From positions 62,001 through 126,000 of the forward strand of contig CAJUAO010000004.1 of NCBI GenBank assembly GCA_910584685.1: a stretch of 64,000 nucleotides of DNA. The letters run 5' to 3'. The notes beneath the pieces are model-generated. The model did no database searches. It saw only the letters and a program-made list of their open reading frames with translations, and was not told where the DNA came from. Below, piece after piece: positions 1 to 8,873 of the stretch. A program made the translations under genes and the position numbers. This DNA is from an uncultured Lachnospiraceae bacterium. GTDB lineage: Bacteria; Bacillota; Clostridia; Lachnospirales; Lachnospiraceae. How positions within the stretch are numbered: position 1 is the first letter of the stretch; each line of letters begins with the position of its first letter.

Positions 1-351
1 ACGCCTTAGCACTACCTCTATTCTTGCTAACAGCTCGCTTATATCAAATGGCTTTACTATATAATCCTCAGCCCCGGCTTTAAGTCCCTTTACCCTGTCG
101 TTTACATTCGCCTTCGCAGTAATGAATATAACCGGAATGTTATACTGCCTTATATAGCCTATAAGCTCAAAGCCATCGACCTCAGGCAGCATAACATCCA
201 GCAATACTAAATCATATCTGTTTTTTTCTATTTCATCTGCGGCGCTTTTCCCATCATACACGCATAATGCTTTGTAGCCTGCATTAAAAAGCGCCTCGTA
301 TATTAAATTGGCTATGGCGCTTTCATCGTCAACCACAAGTATACTGTTCAT
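1..351 (-). CDS. Response regulator receiver domain (3' part outside window)
   Basis: The reverse strand encodes a protein starting MNSILVVDDESAIANLIYEA that runs off the left edge. It is a CheY-type receiver domain: acidic pocket DDE near residues 8-10, phospho-acceptor Asp in YDLVLLDVMLPEVDGF, Thr in FITAKA, and Lys in DYIVKPF. The segment after the Lys (ISELLARIEVVLRR) is usual for OmpR/PhoB-type regulators, whose DNA-binding domain would lie outside the window. A GGGGAAGG ribosome site precedes the ATG. A cognate sensor kinase is not visible here. Family assignment of the missing effector domain is inference. Confidence 0.9.
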   Translation of the reverse strand, partial: MNSILVVDDESAIANLIYEALFNAGYKALCVYDGKSAADEIEKNRYDLVLLDVMLPEVDGFELIGYIRQYNIPVIFITAKANVNDRVKGLKAGAEDYIVKPFDISELLARIEVVLRR

Positions 352-400
352 TGTATCCTTCCCCTTTTTACATATCATTAATTTTATATTACTGCTTTTT

Positions 401-418
401 TGTATCATAGTTGTATCA
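401..418 (-). promoter_or_regulatory. 11-bp-spaced direct repeat upstream of response regulator
   Basis: Two copies of TGATACA (reverse strand) start 11 bp apart, about 50 bp upstream of the response regulator start. Direct repeats at 11-bp spacing are typical of tandem OmpR/PhoB-family binding. It may be an autoregulatory site; this is inference from spacing only. Confidence 0.35.
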
Positions 419-439
419 GGAAAGGACTCAATTTAATAA

Positions 440-1942
440 TCACAGTTCATACAGGCTGCTATACTTTTTCTTAAAATAATTTATAAGAGGCTTTGCAGTG
501 ATTTCCTTCCCGCACAGTTCTTCTATAAGCTCCTTTGGCACTACTGCCGTTCCGTTCTTATGAATATGGGTATTAAGCCACTTTGTGATTTCCTTTACCC
601 TTCCTTCTGATAAAATCCTGTCAATATCTCCAAGCTCCTCCTCTATTCTTTCAAGAAGCATTCCGTCATATATTGAGCCTAAAAGGTATGATGGAAAATA
701 TCCAAAGGCTCCTCCGCTCCAATGGGAATCCTGCAAAAGACCTGACGACATATCGGGAGGCTCTACTCCAAGATATTCCTTCATTTTATTATTCCATGCC
801 TCAGGTATATCGCTTATATCTATTTTACCGTCAAACAAATCTCTCTCTATCTCATACCGCACAATAATATGGAAGCAGTAGGTTACTTCGTCAGCGTCTA
901 TTCGGATAAGGGAATTTTCCACATGATTTATCTCCCTGTAAAAATCCTCAATAGGAATATTTTCATACTGTGGGAAAAGCTCCTTTAGCTTATAATATAT
1001 GGGCTTCCAGAAGTTTATGTTTCTTCCAAGTATATTTTCCATAAACCTTGACTGGCTCTCGTGAAGTCCCATATAATGACAGTCTGAAAGAGGAGTATCC
1101 ATATATTTTCCGTCCACGTTCTGCATAAAAATACCGTGTCCGCCCTCATGAATTATACTGAATACAGGATTTATTATGTTTTCCCTGTAATAATGATTTG
1201 TAAGCCTTACGTCATTTGAGTTAAGACCTGTGGTAAAGGGATGCTCGCTTTCTGCCATAATGCCTGCTTTCATGTCAAAGCCTATATAATTAAGCAGGAA
1301 CTCGCTAAGCTCCTTCTGCTTATTTATATCAAAATCACCCATAAATCTGCTTTTGTCAGGCTGCTTCTTTTCCGTTATTTTTTTCACAAGAGGAATAAAC
1401 TCCTCCTTAAGCTCATTAAATACTTTATCTATCTGTTCTCTTTCCATTCCCTTCTCAAAATCGTTTAAGAGAAGGTCATAGGGATTTTTGTCAGGCTTTC
1501 GGTAATTGCACATTTTCTTTATGCTGTCAACTATCTTTTCAAGATAAGGCTTGAAGCTTTCATAATCGTTGTCCCTTTTTGCATTCTGCCATACATCCTC
1601 AGCCTTTGCCACGGTTTTCATATACTCTGTGTAAAAATCCACAGGTATATTTTTATTTTCATCATATTCTTCCTTAAGCCTGTCTACAGAAAGCTGCCAC
1701 TCCTTCGGCAGGCTGTCGTATTCCTCCCTGGCTGAAAGCTTATCAAGATATTCCCCCATCTTATCAGAAGTGCTCATCTCAAACGCTTTCCCTCTATAGA
1801 AGGACTGCAAGTCCACAAGGTGCTCAACGGCTCTTTCCGAGGCTTCCGTGTGAAGCTCCCATGATATAAGCTCCGCCGCCTCCTCATAATTCTTTAACTC
1901 CCTGTAATAATCCTTAAACTCATCTAATATACTGTTTCCCAT
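440..1942 (-). CDS. Carboxypeptidase Taq family (M32) metallopeptidase
   Basis: 500 residues, the normal length for M32 carboxypeptidases, which remove C-terminal residues from peptides in the cytoplasm using a divalent metal. The zinc motif HEGGH lies near residue 265 (the family usually has HEXXH, often HEFGH), followed by the family-specific GLHESQSR near residue 293 that carries the third metal ligand. The C-terminal region YFPSYLLGSIYDGML also fits the family. The start is supported by AAGGAGG 5 bp upstream. It stands alone, about 90 bp from the response regulator and beyond a repeat-rich gap from ddh, so no operon role is suggested. Confidence 0.93.
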   Translation of the reverse strand: MGNSILDEFKDYYRELKNYEEAAELISWELHTEASERAVEHLVDLQSFYRGKAFEMSTSDKMGEYLDKLSAREEYDSLPKEWQLSVDRLKEEYDENKNIPVDFYTEYMKTVAKAEDVWQNAKRDNDYESFKPYLEKIVDSIKKMCNYRKPDKNPYDLLLNDFEKGMEREQIDKVFNELKEEFIPLVKKITEKKQPDKSRFMGDFDINKQKELSEFLLNYIGFDMKAGIMAESEHPFTTGLNSNDVRLTNHYYRENIINPVFSIIHEGGHGIFMQNVDGKYMDTPLSDCHYMGLHESQSRFMENILGRNINFWKPIYYKLKELFPQYENIPIEDFYREINHVENSLIRIDADEVTYCFHIIVRYEIERDLFDGKIDISDIPEAWNNKMKEYLGVEPPDMSSGLLQDSHWSGGAFGYFPSYLLGSIYDGMLLERIEEELGDIDRILSEGRVKEITKWLNTHIHKNGTAVVPKELIEELCGKEITAKPLINYFKKKYSSLYEL

Positions 1943-1962
1943 TACTTCCTCCTTTTTAACTC

Positions 1963-2136
1963 CTAAAGCACAACATACCAGCTAACCACCAAAAATTCCG
2001 CTCCGCCAAACATGCATCCACTAAAGCACAACATAACGGCGAACAGCCACAAATTCCGCTCCGCCGAACTTGCATCCACTAAAGCGACAACATACCGGCG
2101 AACCACCAAAAATTCGGCTCTGCCGAATTTACAAGT
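1963..2136 (-). repeat. Three tandem 58-bp repeats between ddh and the M32 gene
   Basis: Units begin with CTAAAGC at 1963, 2021 and 2079 (plus strand), an exact 58-bp period, and contain variants of ACCACCAAAAATTC followed by CGCTCCGCC or CGGCTCTGCC. The unit nearest ddh keeps a perfect hairpin (AAATTCGGC/GCCGAATTT); in the other two the palindrome has decayed. The apparent 63-codon ORF across the array is only a translation of the repeat. Confidence 0.85.
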
Positions 2137-2161
2137 GCCGCTGCCGCGCGGCACTTTTTTA
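2103..2161 (-). repeat. Two-hairpin intergenic module, copy at ddh stop
   Basis: Read on the minus strand, TAAAAAAGT begins at the ddh stop codon, followed by a GTGCCGC/GCGGCAC hairpin, the joint CACTTGTAAATTCGGC and a second hairpin with a short T run (GCCGAATTTTT), so it can also act as the ddh terminator. The same architecture occurs at eight other places in the window. Confidence 0.7.
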
Positions 2162-3145
2162 TAATAACGTAGCTCTCAGCTCCTCTGCCGTCTTTGGACT
2201 AAGGTATGACGGCGCTATATCAAACACTGTCTTACATCCCTTTACACCCTCCTTAGACAGCCTGTACGCCGCCCTTGCATATGCTGCTATTACGCTTGCC
2301 GTAAATTCCGGATTCGAATCAAGCTTTAAACTGTATTCAATAATATGATTGTTTTCCTTATTCCAGCCTGTCCTTCCGCTTCTTAAGACAAAGCCGCCGT
2401 GAGGTATGCCGCTGTGGTTTGTCTTAAACTCCTCCTCTGATATAAAGTGTACGGTAGTATCATAATCGGCAAAGTAATTAGGCATATTTTTTATCTCTGC
2501 TTCAACCCTTACCCTGTCTGCACCGTCCTCAAGCACAACAAAGCACTCTCTTATGTGCTTCTGTCTTGTTGTAAGCTCAGGATTTTCACCGTTTCTTACT
2601 GCCTTTAGCGCGGCTTCAACAGGTATTGTATACTGCTTTCCATCCTTTACTCCTTCCACTCTCCTTATTGCATCAGAGTGTCCCTGACTTACGCCCTTTC
2701 CCCAGAAGGTATAGTCATTTCCCTCCGGCAGTATGGCGTTTGCATACATACGGTTTAATGAAAACATACCAGGGTCCCATCCTACAGATATAACAGCCAC
2801 ATTTCCGCCTTCCTTTGCAGCCTTGTCTGTATTTTCAAAATGCTCCGGTATACGCGCATGTGTGTCAAAGCTGTCAACTACATTAAACAGCCTTGCATAC
2901 TCTCTTGTCTGCTTTGGCAAATCAGTAGCGCTTCCTCCGCAAAGTATCATAACATCTATCTTATCCTTCCATTCCTCCACCTTTGACACACTGACTACCT
3001 GAGAGTTTTCTGTAAGAATACTTACGTTTTCAGGCTCTCTTCTTGTAAATACCGCCGCAAGCTCCATATCTGGATTTTGACGTATTGCACATTCAACTCC
3101 TCTACCTAAATTACCATATCCTAAAATTCCAATTCTTATACTCAT
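2159..3145 (-). CDS. ddh: meso-Diaminopimelate dehydrogenase
   Basis: Catalyses NADPH-dependent interconversion of tetrahydrodipicolinate, ammonia and meso-2,6-diaminopimelate, a one-step branch of lysine and peptidoglycan precursor synthesis in the cytoplasm. About 328 residues, the usual length. The N terminus IRIGILGYGNLGRG is a Rossmann dinucleotide motif; SVGWDPGMFSLNR and FWGKGVSQGHSDAIRR are strongly characteristic of Ddh. The start is placed at the second ATG (3145) because AGGA lies 7 bp before it, inside the codons of the upstream ATG at 3157. Monocistronic: repeat modules flank it on both sides, and the stop codon coincides with the A-run of one. Confidence 0.95.
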   Translation of the reverse strand: MSIRIGILGYGNLGRGVECAIRQNPDMELAAVFTRREPENVSILTENSQVVSVSKVEEWKDKIDVMILCGGSATDLPKQTREYARLFNVVDSFDTHARIPEHFENTDKAAKEGGNVAVISVGWDPGMFSLNRMYANAILPEGNDYTFWGKGVSQGHSDAIRRVEGVKDGKQYTIPVEAALKAVRNGENPELTTRQKHIRECFVVLEDGADRVRVEAEIKNMPNYFADYDTTVHFISEEEFKTNHSGIPHGGFVLRSGRTGWNKENNHIIEYSLKLDSNPEFTASVIAAYARAAYRLSKEGVKGCKTVFDIAPSYLSPKTAEELRATLL

Positions 3146-3177
3146 TTTTTTCCTCATTTCTGCACGGATTTTTTGTG

Positions 3178-3252
3178 TTAAAAGCGCAATGTGCTTTTAG
3201 CACATTTTACACTTACAGGCTTGCATATGCCGTGCTTATGCAAGCCTGTGAT
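3178..3252 (+). repeat. Two-hairpin intergenic module between hscC and ddh
   Basis: Plus-strand copy with the joint CACTTACAGGCTTGC and a 13-bp stem (ACAGGCTTGCATA/TATGCAAGCCTGT, 3215-3249). The A-rich end faces the ddh start 33 bp away. On the minus strand the hairpins sit 9 bp after the hscC stop, so they may help end that transcript. Confidence 0.7.
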
Positions 3253-3260
3253 TAAAAATT

Positions 3261-4952
3261 TTACCACTCCTCCTCAAGCTGCTTAAGCCTGCTTTTAAGA
3301 AGATTTCTTGCCGCATCTATATTCTGTCTGCTTCTGTCGTTAAGGGCTTCCTCAAACTCCCTTAACCATACATCTATAGCGTCCCTGACTCTGCCTGTGC
3401 TTTCCTCATAAAGCCTCTCGCCCTTTAAAAGCAGCAGCCTGTTTTCCTCCTGGTCTCTTGGATGCACCTTAAGATATGAAAGCTCCTGCATCCTTTCCTC
3501 TATCTGCTCAGGCGTCATATCATTTTCATTTCCCTTAATTATCTGCTTTCTTATCTCCCCTGTGGAAATAATTTTTACCGTAACCTCAAGAAGCGAGTTT
3601 ATATCGTATGTATATGTAACATCGATTGCCTCCTCGCCTGCCTTATTCTTTGGCACCTTTATTTCCATTATGCCTACCAGAAGATTATTGCCTGCAAACC
3701 TGCTCTCCCCCTGAAGCACCTTTATAACTATATGCTCCTGATTGTCATGGAGCGTATAGAGCCTTTCCGTACGGCTTGCGGGTATAATTGTATTTCTCTC
3801 TATGATAGGAAGATAATGGCCTGATTCAAAGCTTCCGTTGCCTCTCTCAACGGATACCTCCGTACCAAGGGTAAAGGAGCATACGTCAGTAAGTATAACC
3901 TCCTTTATGGATTTATTTCTTTCCTTCATTGCCGCCTGTATAGCTGCTCCAAGGGCTACAGCCTCGTCAGGATTTACCGTTGTATTAGGGAATTTTTTAA
4001 ACAGCTTTGCAATAAAATTTTTCACTATTGAAAGCTTTGTAGCTCCTCCTACAAGCACCACCTCATCTATATCAGACAGTTTTAAATGGGCGTCTGACAT
4101 ACTTCTCTGAACGGATTTTTTTATTTTTTCGAATAAATCAAAGCACCTGCTTTCATATTCCTTTGTATCCATATGACAGGTAAGCTCTTCCTCCTTATAT
4201 TTAAATACTATATCCGCCTCTCCCTTATCTGAGAACGCAAGCTTTGCTTCCTCCGCCGCCTTTCTAAGCCTAATCAAATCCTTCTCCGAGAGAGAATCCC
4301 TGTCAATCTCCTTCTCCTCAAGCACAGCGTCCTCAAGAATCCTTGTAAAATCCTCTCCTCCAAGGAAATTGTCTCCCGCTACTGCCCTTACCTCAAGAAT
4401 ATTCTCAAAAAGCTCAAGAACAGACACGTCAAAGGTTCCTCCTCCAAGGTCAAACACAAGAAATTTTGTGTTGCCGTGCTTTTCATACAAGCCGTAGGCT
4501 ATAGCTGCTGCCGTCGGCTCGCTTATTATTCTGTCTACCTTAAGTCCTGCCAGCTCCCCCGCCTGTCTTGTGGCTTTCCTTCTCTTTTCATCAAAGTAAG
4601 CCGGCACGCTTATTACAGCCTCCGTAACCTTCTCGCCTAAGAAGCTTTCCGCATCCTCCTTAAGAGCCCTAAGGACAAATGCCGACAGCTCCTTTGACGT
4701 ATATTCATAATCTCCAAGCCTGTATTTCTTATCCGTACCCATGGTACGCTTAAATACACCTGCGGCATTTAAAGGATGAAGATAGCCGTATTCCTTTGCC
4801 GTCTCTCCCACAGACACCTTGCCCTCTTCGTCCACGCTTACTATTGACGGCGTAAGATGCTTTCCAAGCCTGTTTGGAATAATCTTTGTTTCACCATCCT
4901 TAAAATATGCCGCCAGACTGTTTGTCGTACCTAAGTCTATACCTATTATCAT
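3261..4952 (-). CDS. hscC: HscC-type Hsp70 chaperone
   Basis: 563 residues, shorter than housekeeping DnaK (about 610) because the C-terminal lid is reduced. The ATPase domain shows GIDLGTTNS at the N terminus, SEPTAAAIAYG near residue 145, FDLGGGTFDVSVLE, GDNFLGGEDF and VVLVGGATKLS. The combination NRLGKHLTPSIVSVDE, VFKRTMGT and EVILTDVCSFTLG matches HscC rather than DnaK. HscC is a specialised Hsp70 that works with dedicated J-domain partners. Immediately upstream (27 bp) is a large protein with a J-like N terminus, likely its partner, so the two form an operon. Substrates are unknown. Confidence 0.9.
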   Translation of the reverse strand: MIIGIDLGTTNSLAAYFKDGETKIIPNRLGKHLTPSIVSVDEEGKVSVGETAKEYGYLHPLNAAGVFKRTMGTDKKYRLGDYEYTSKELSAFVLRALKEDAESFLGEKVTEAVISVPAYFDEKRRKATRQAGELAGLKVDRIISEPTAAAIAYGLYEKHGNTKFLVFDLGGGTFDVSVLELFENILEVRAVAGDNFLGGEDFTRILEDAVLEEKEIDRDSLSEKDLIRLRKAAEEAKLAFSDKGEADIVFKYKEEELTCHMDTKEYESRCFDLFEKIKKSVQRSMSDAHLKLSDIDEVVLVGGATKLSIVKNFIAKLFKKFPNTTVNPDEAVALGAAIQAAMKERNKSIKEVILTDVCSFTLGTEVSVERGNGSFESGHYLPIIERNTIIPASRTERLYTLHDNQEHIVIKVLQGESRFAGNNLLVGIMEIKVPKNKAGEEAIDVTYTYDINSLLEVTVKIISTGEIRKQIIKGNENDMTPEQIEERMQELSYLKVHPRDQEENRLLLLKGERLYEESTGRVRDAIDVWLREFEEALNDRSRQNIDAARNLLKSRLKQLEEEW

Positions 4953-4979
4953 TTCTATCTCCTAAATTATTTATTATAT

Positions 4980-7900
4980 TTACAGCCTTGCCCTTGCTAT
5001 CTTATAATTTGCAAAGCTATCCATAATGCCGTTGTCCACGGCTGCCTGATAATACTCATAGGCAAGCTTTTTATTTCCCTTTGCCTCATAGTATATGCCA
5101 AGAGCTTGAAATCTCTCCGTACATATGCTTATGGTGCAGAAGGAGCATAAATCCTTTGCTTCAAAATCCTTAATAAGCTCGTCCGCCTTGTCTGTCTGCC
5201 CTGTACATACATAGTATATAATAACCTTGCACATATTTTCAAGTCCGTCGCTGTAATCTGCCAGATAATGACCTATAGGAGTTCTCCTCCTGTCATTGCC
5301 GTAAAAAGACTCTAAGCCAAAATCAAAATCCTCTGCCAGCTCCTTTACTCTTTCCCCGTCATTTATATCCCATGCAAGAGCCATGGCCTCGGCTATACTT
5401 CCTATATTTTCATAGTAAGGCCTTATGGCGTCTGTTTCAAGCTTCTCTTTAAGCCACTTAAGCTTTGCATCATAAAAATGCTCTAAATTGCCGAAATCAT
5501 ATATCTGCATATTCATCATTTCAGTTTTAAGCTCTGCAGTCTCGTACTTATTCATGGCGCTCCTAAGCTCCTTTACCACAGCCTTTCTTTCCTTATCGGT
5601 TTTTGCCGCCGCCCTTTCAAGCTTAACCTTGTTATACACATACGCCTTTTCACTATAAGATTTTTTCTGCACATCATTAAGAACTCCTTTTGCTTCCTTA
5701 TACATCTTACGTCTCTTATACAAAAGCTTTAAGGATTCTGCAAGGTCAAATCTGTCATCCTTATCGCTGCACTTATTTATACCCTCATTATACCAGTAAA
5801 CCGCATTGTCATAATCCTTAAGCTTCTCGTATATTAATCCCTTAAAGTGGCATTTGTAATAGCATTTGCTCTTTTTATCAGAAAGAAAGTCTGTATATTG
5901 AAGGGCTGAATTAAAATCTCTCTTATAAATATATGTTCTTACAAGCTTTACATATATTTCTTCCCTGTTATCTATGTCTAAATCATTCTGTTCATCCGCT
6001 GCTTTAGCTGCCTGAAAATCCTCATTCAGCGCCGCCTTAAGATTATCTATGGCTATATCCCATTCATCTACAACAACCGCCGCATCCGCTATCTTTATAT
6101 GACATAAAAGCGCCATCTCCGGCTCTCTTTCCAAATACAGCTTCCAATATTTCATCACATCATAGTGACCGCCCCTGTCCAATACTCTTCTTGCATGATT
6201 ATCATATATCATTCCCAGCCACTTATATATATTTGTATTATTTCCTGCCGCAGCTATAGCCTTTTTAACAATTATCTCAGCCCTTGACCACTGACCGGTA
6301 AAATCATAGCACTCTATCATGTCAAGATATACGCCTGCTGCCGGCTCGCACATTTTTTCGTATTTTTCAAGCATCTCTAAGGATTTTCTATAATCCTTGC
6401 TTATTCTGTATACATCCGCAGCATTATATATGTATCTCCGGCTTTTGCAAAGCGCCGCCGCCTTTACTGCCGGCTCCTTTATCTCGGCTATGGTATGCTC
6501 ATTTTCATTATCATTCATTTTTATTGTTGATATCATATAATACAGCTCTGCAAGAAAACGCTTGTCTGCCTCCTGCATGGTTTTTTCGTCCTGCTCATCT
6601 ATAGCCTTTTGTATAAGGTTAAGATATTTATCATCTGCTTTTGACTTCTTATTATTTTTTGAGCTTTCATTTTCTGCCGATTTTTCCTGCATATAATTCA
6701 TCTTAAGCTCAAGAACGTTAAGTCCGAAGCTTTCAACTCCCTGCTCCTTGGCCTTCTCTAATATATTTTGAGCGTCAGTCTCCTGATGGTACTCTAAAAA
6801 TACCATTGCCCCATACTCATACCCATGTATATATTCAGGATACATATCTGTTATCTGATAAAATAAATCTATTACCTCCTGCGCGTTTGCAGTCTCATAG
6901 GCGGCTTCAAGCCTTACTGCCAACGCCGGAAAATATTCTGAAGCAAGCTCTACTGCCTTTTCGCTTATTTCATAAGCCTTTCTGTACTCATTCTGCATCA
7001 TGGCAAGGTTTGCCATATTTACCTTTGGCTCACAGCTGCCCTCTGCAAATTCATCTGACTTTTCAAATGCTGTCATTGCTCTGTCAAGAAATCCTGCCTT
7101 CTTGCTTTCCCTTACGGAAAATGACTGGTTTACAATAAGCTTTCCCTTGTAGCTGTAAGCCGATGACAGCTCATTGTTGCACGCGCTTACCATATGACCT
7201 TCGTTTGCAAGCTCATATTCAAGCTTTTCCATTTCATCCCCGGAAATATTATTATCGCTTGTTTTTTCCTTAAGCTCCTCTATTTTATTTTCAGCTTCTT
7301 TTTTTCTGTTAACAAGAACTTTAATCCACTTCTCAGTTTCCGATATTGCTTTATCCAAGCTTCTCATTGCCCCGTAAATAGAGCTTAATGTCTTATGATA
7401 TGTAAAAAGCTTTTCCTCATATATTTCATTGCCTGTAAGAAATTTTACGGCATCCTCATTCCTGTTTCTCCTCATATAGGCATATGCAAGGGCGTCAACT
7501 GTATTTACATCCTCTATCGGCTTGTCAGAGGCTCTAAGCTCCTCCTCGCACTTTTCTATAAAGCCGTAATCTGCCTTTTCAAGCATAGAGCGAATTTCCT
7601 CATTCTCACTGTTTGCAAACGCTGAAAGATATATGACTGCATCCCTGAAATTATTGTCCTCCAAGGCTGCAATACCCAGATACCTCTTTACTACGTTGTG
7701 GTCAACGCCGTCGTCATCCATTCTCTTAAATACAGTCAGGGCCTCCTCCTTATGACCGCTCAGCCACAAAAGCTCGCCGCCGCTGGATTGATTTTTTATA
7801 CTGTATTTATATTCCTCCGCATCCACAAGCTGCTTTGCTCTTTTGTATGCCTCCTCATAAAGTCCCTTGTTTATATCTGCATAACCCTTTACAAGCTCAT

Positions 7901-8570
7901 AGTATGGATGGTAGATATTTAGCGCGTCCATTTTAGCTATTTTACTGTCTACATCGGAAAAATCCCCTTCATATATCTGATTTTCCAATTCAAATAAGCC
8001 TCTTATAAAGCTGTCGTAATCTGCCGCGTCATCACCCTTAAACCACTCATAGGCAAACTCATTTTCATCATTTACGTCATTTATGCAATTAATCATATAG
8101 TCTACAAAGCCCTGAGGCAGAAATTCTATAAACTCGCCTGCATTCTCCACTATATCGTATCTTTCGTTTAAAAGCCTGTATACGGCGTTGGTCAGCCTGA
8201 AATTATCCATAAGGTATGTAAACAGATATTCCTTTACCTGCTCTGCATACTCTAAGTCTGAAAATATATCCTGGGATAAAAATTCACGCCAGCACCGGGC
8301 GTCTGTTCTCTTTGAAAAGGTGTTATATATTGTCTTTAACTGACTGACAAAATGACCGAAGGGTGTGTCTCCATAATCCTCCTCGTCTTTTTCGTCTGCG
8401 CCTCTTGCATACTCCAGAGCCGCCTCATACGCTTCACGCAGCAGCTTAAAGCCCTCAGGGTTGTCCTCGGGATGATTGTTTGCCAGCTCCATTCTGTAAG
8501 CGCTTTGAATAACGTTTTCATCCTTTGTCTCGCTTATTTTTAAAATTCCAAATATCTGTTCTGTTGTCAT
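4980..8570 (-). CDS. Giant TPR protein with degenerate J-like N-terminal domain
   Basis: 1196 residues, hydrophilic, no signal peptide or membrane segment. The first 55 residues (EQIFGILKISETKDENVIQSAYR, then NNHPEDNPEGFKLLREAYEAAL) align with the J-domain helix II / loop / helix III pattern, but the invariant HPD is HPE. The rest is a long array of helical hairpins with TPR character (for example AYKRAKQLVDAEEYKY, LEKYEKMCEP, YEYYQAAVDNG near the C terminus). In E. coli, HscC works with J-like proteins encoded beside it (DjlB, DjlC); the 27-bp spacing to hscC here suggests the same pairing, with the TPR array as a substrate or scaffold surface. Function beyond this is unknown. Confidence 0.75.
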   Translation of the reverse strand: MTTEQIFGILKISETKDENVIQSAYRMELANNHPEDNPEGFKLLREAYEAALEYARGADEKDEEDYGDTPFGHFVSQLKTIYNTFSKRTDARCWREFLSQDIFSDLEYAEQVKEYLFTYLMDNFRLTNAVYRLLNERYDIVENAGEFIEFLPQGFVDYMINCINDVNDENEFAYEWFKGDDAADYDSFIRGLFELENQIYEGDFSDVDSKIAKMDALNIYHPYYELVKGYADINKGLYEEAYKRAKQLVDAEEYKYSIKNQSSGGELLWLSGHKEEALTVFKRMDDDGVDHNVVKRYLGIAALEDNNFRDAVIYLSAFANSENEEIRSMLEKADYGFIEKCEEELRASDKPIEDVNTVDALAYAYMRRNRNEDAVKFLTGNEIYEEKLFTYHKTLSSIYGAMRSLDKAISETEKWIKVLVNRKKEAENKIEELKEKTSDNNISGDEMEKLEYELANEGHMVSACNNELSSAYSYKGKLIVNQSFSVRESKKAGFLDRAMTAFEKSDEFAEGSCEPKVNMANLAMMQNEYRKAYEISEKAVELASEYFPALAVRLEAAYETANAQEVIDLFYQITDMYPEYIHGYEYGAMVFLEYHQETDAQNILEKAKEQGVESFGLNVLELKMNYMQEKSAENESSKNNKKSKADDKYLNLIQKAIDEQDEKTMQEADKRFLAELYYMISTIKMNDNENEHTIAEIKEPAVKAAALCKSRRYIYNAADVYRISKDYRKSLEMLEKYEKMCEPAAGVYLDMIECYDFTGQWSRAEIIVKKAIAAAGNNTNIYKWLGMIYDNHARRVLDRGGHYDVMKYWKLYLEREPEMALLCHIKIADAAVVVDEWDIAIDNLKAALNEDFQAAKAADEQNDLDIDNREEIYVKLVRTYIYKRDFNSALQYTDFLSDKKSKCYYKCHFKGLIYEKLKDYDNAVYWYNEGINKCSDKDDRFDLAESLKLLYKRRKMYKEAKGVLNDVQKKSYSEKAYVYNKVKLERAAAKTDKERKAVVKELRSAMNKYETAELKTEMMNMQIYDFGNLEHFYDAKLKWLKEKLETDAIRPYYENIGSIAEAMALAWDINDGERVKELAEDFDFGLESFYGNDRRRTPIGHYLADYSDGLENMCKVIIYYVCTGQTDKADELIKDFEAKDLCSFCTISICTERFQALGIYYEAKGNKKLAYEYYQAAVDNGIMDSFANYKIARARL

Positions 8571-8603
8571 TTTTTCACCTCATATCTGCATGGCTATATG
8601 TGC

Positions 8604-8690
8604 ATAAAGTGCACTTTGCACTTAGCGCGTCTTGCACTTACAGGTCTGCTGACGCCATGCTTACGCAAACCTGTAATTTTTTTCTTCCTG
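8604..8690 (+). repeat. Two-hairpin intergenic module upstream of J/TPR gene
   Basis: Begins AAAGTGCACTTTGCACTT, then the joint GCACTTACAGGTCTGC and a second imperfect hairpin closing with GCAAACCTGT and a T run. Very similar to the copies at 3178 and 38194. The A-rich end lies about 34 bp from the J/TPR start. Confidence 0.7.
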
Positions 8691-8844
8691 CTCTTACGAT
8701 TAAAGAATATATTTATTATAATCCAAATTTATAAATCAAGCTACCATAATTTTCATAAAAATATTTATAGAAAATATTTATGTGACAATTTCCTGCTTAA
8801 CTGCTTATTATGAATTGCTTCCTTGTCAAACGGACGCTATAAAA

Positions 8845-8870
8845 GACACCGGCAATATTCTGCCGGCGCC
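8845..8870 (-). terminator. Intrinsic terminator of the HIT-GNAT-APH-NUDIX-APH operon
   Basis: On the minus strand a GC-rich stem (GGCGCCGGCA / TGCCGGTGTC) with a 6-base loop is followed by TTTTATA, 4 bp after the stop of the last operon gene. Confidence 0.85.
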
Positions 8871-8873
8871 TTC

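Larger units (their letters stand above)
8571..8873. other. 303-bp gap between APH gene and J/TPR gene
   Basis: Non-coding and AT-rich. It holds a two-hairpin module near the J/TPR start, an AT-rich stretch (8690-8820) that may contain the hscC operon promoter although no clean -35/-10 pair was found, and the terminator of the APH operon at its right end. Confidence 0.6.

Noticed and set aside
1963..2136. CRISPR array
   Set aside because: The 58-bp units are contiguous and degenerate, with no unique spacers and no cas genes.
1963..2154. 63-codon ORF
   Set aside because: Translation of a tandem repeat; repetitive protein, no supporting site.
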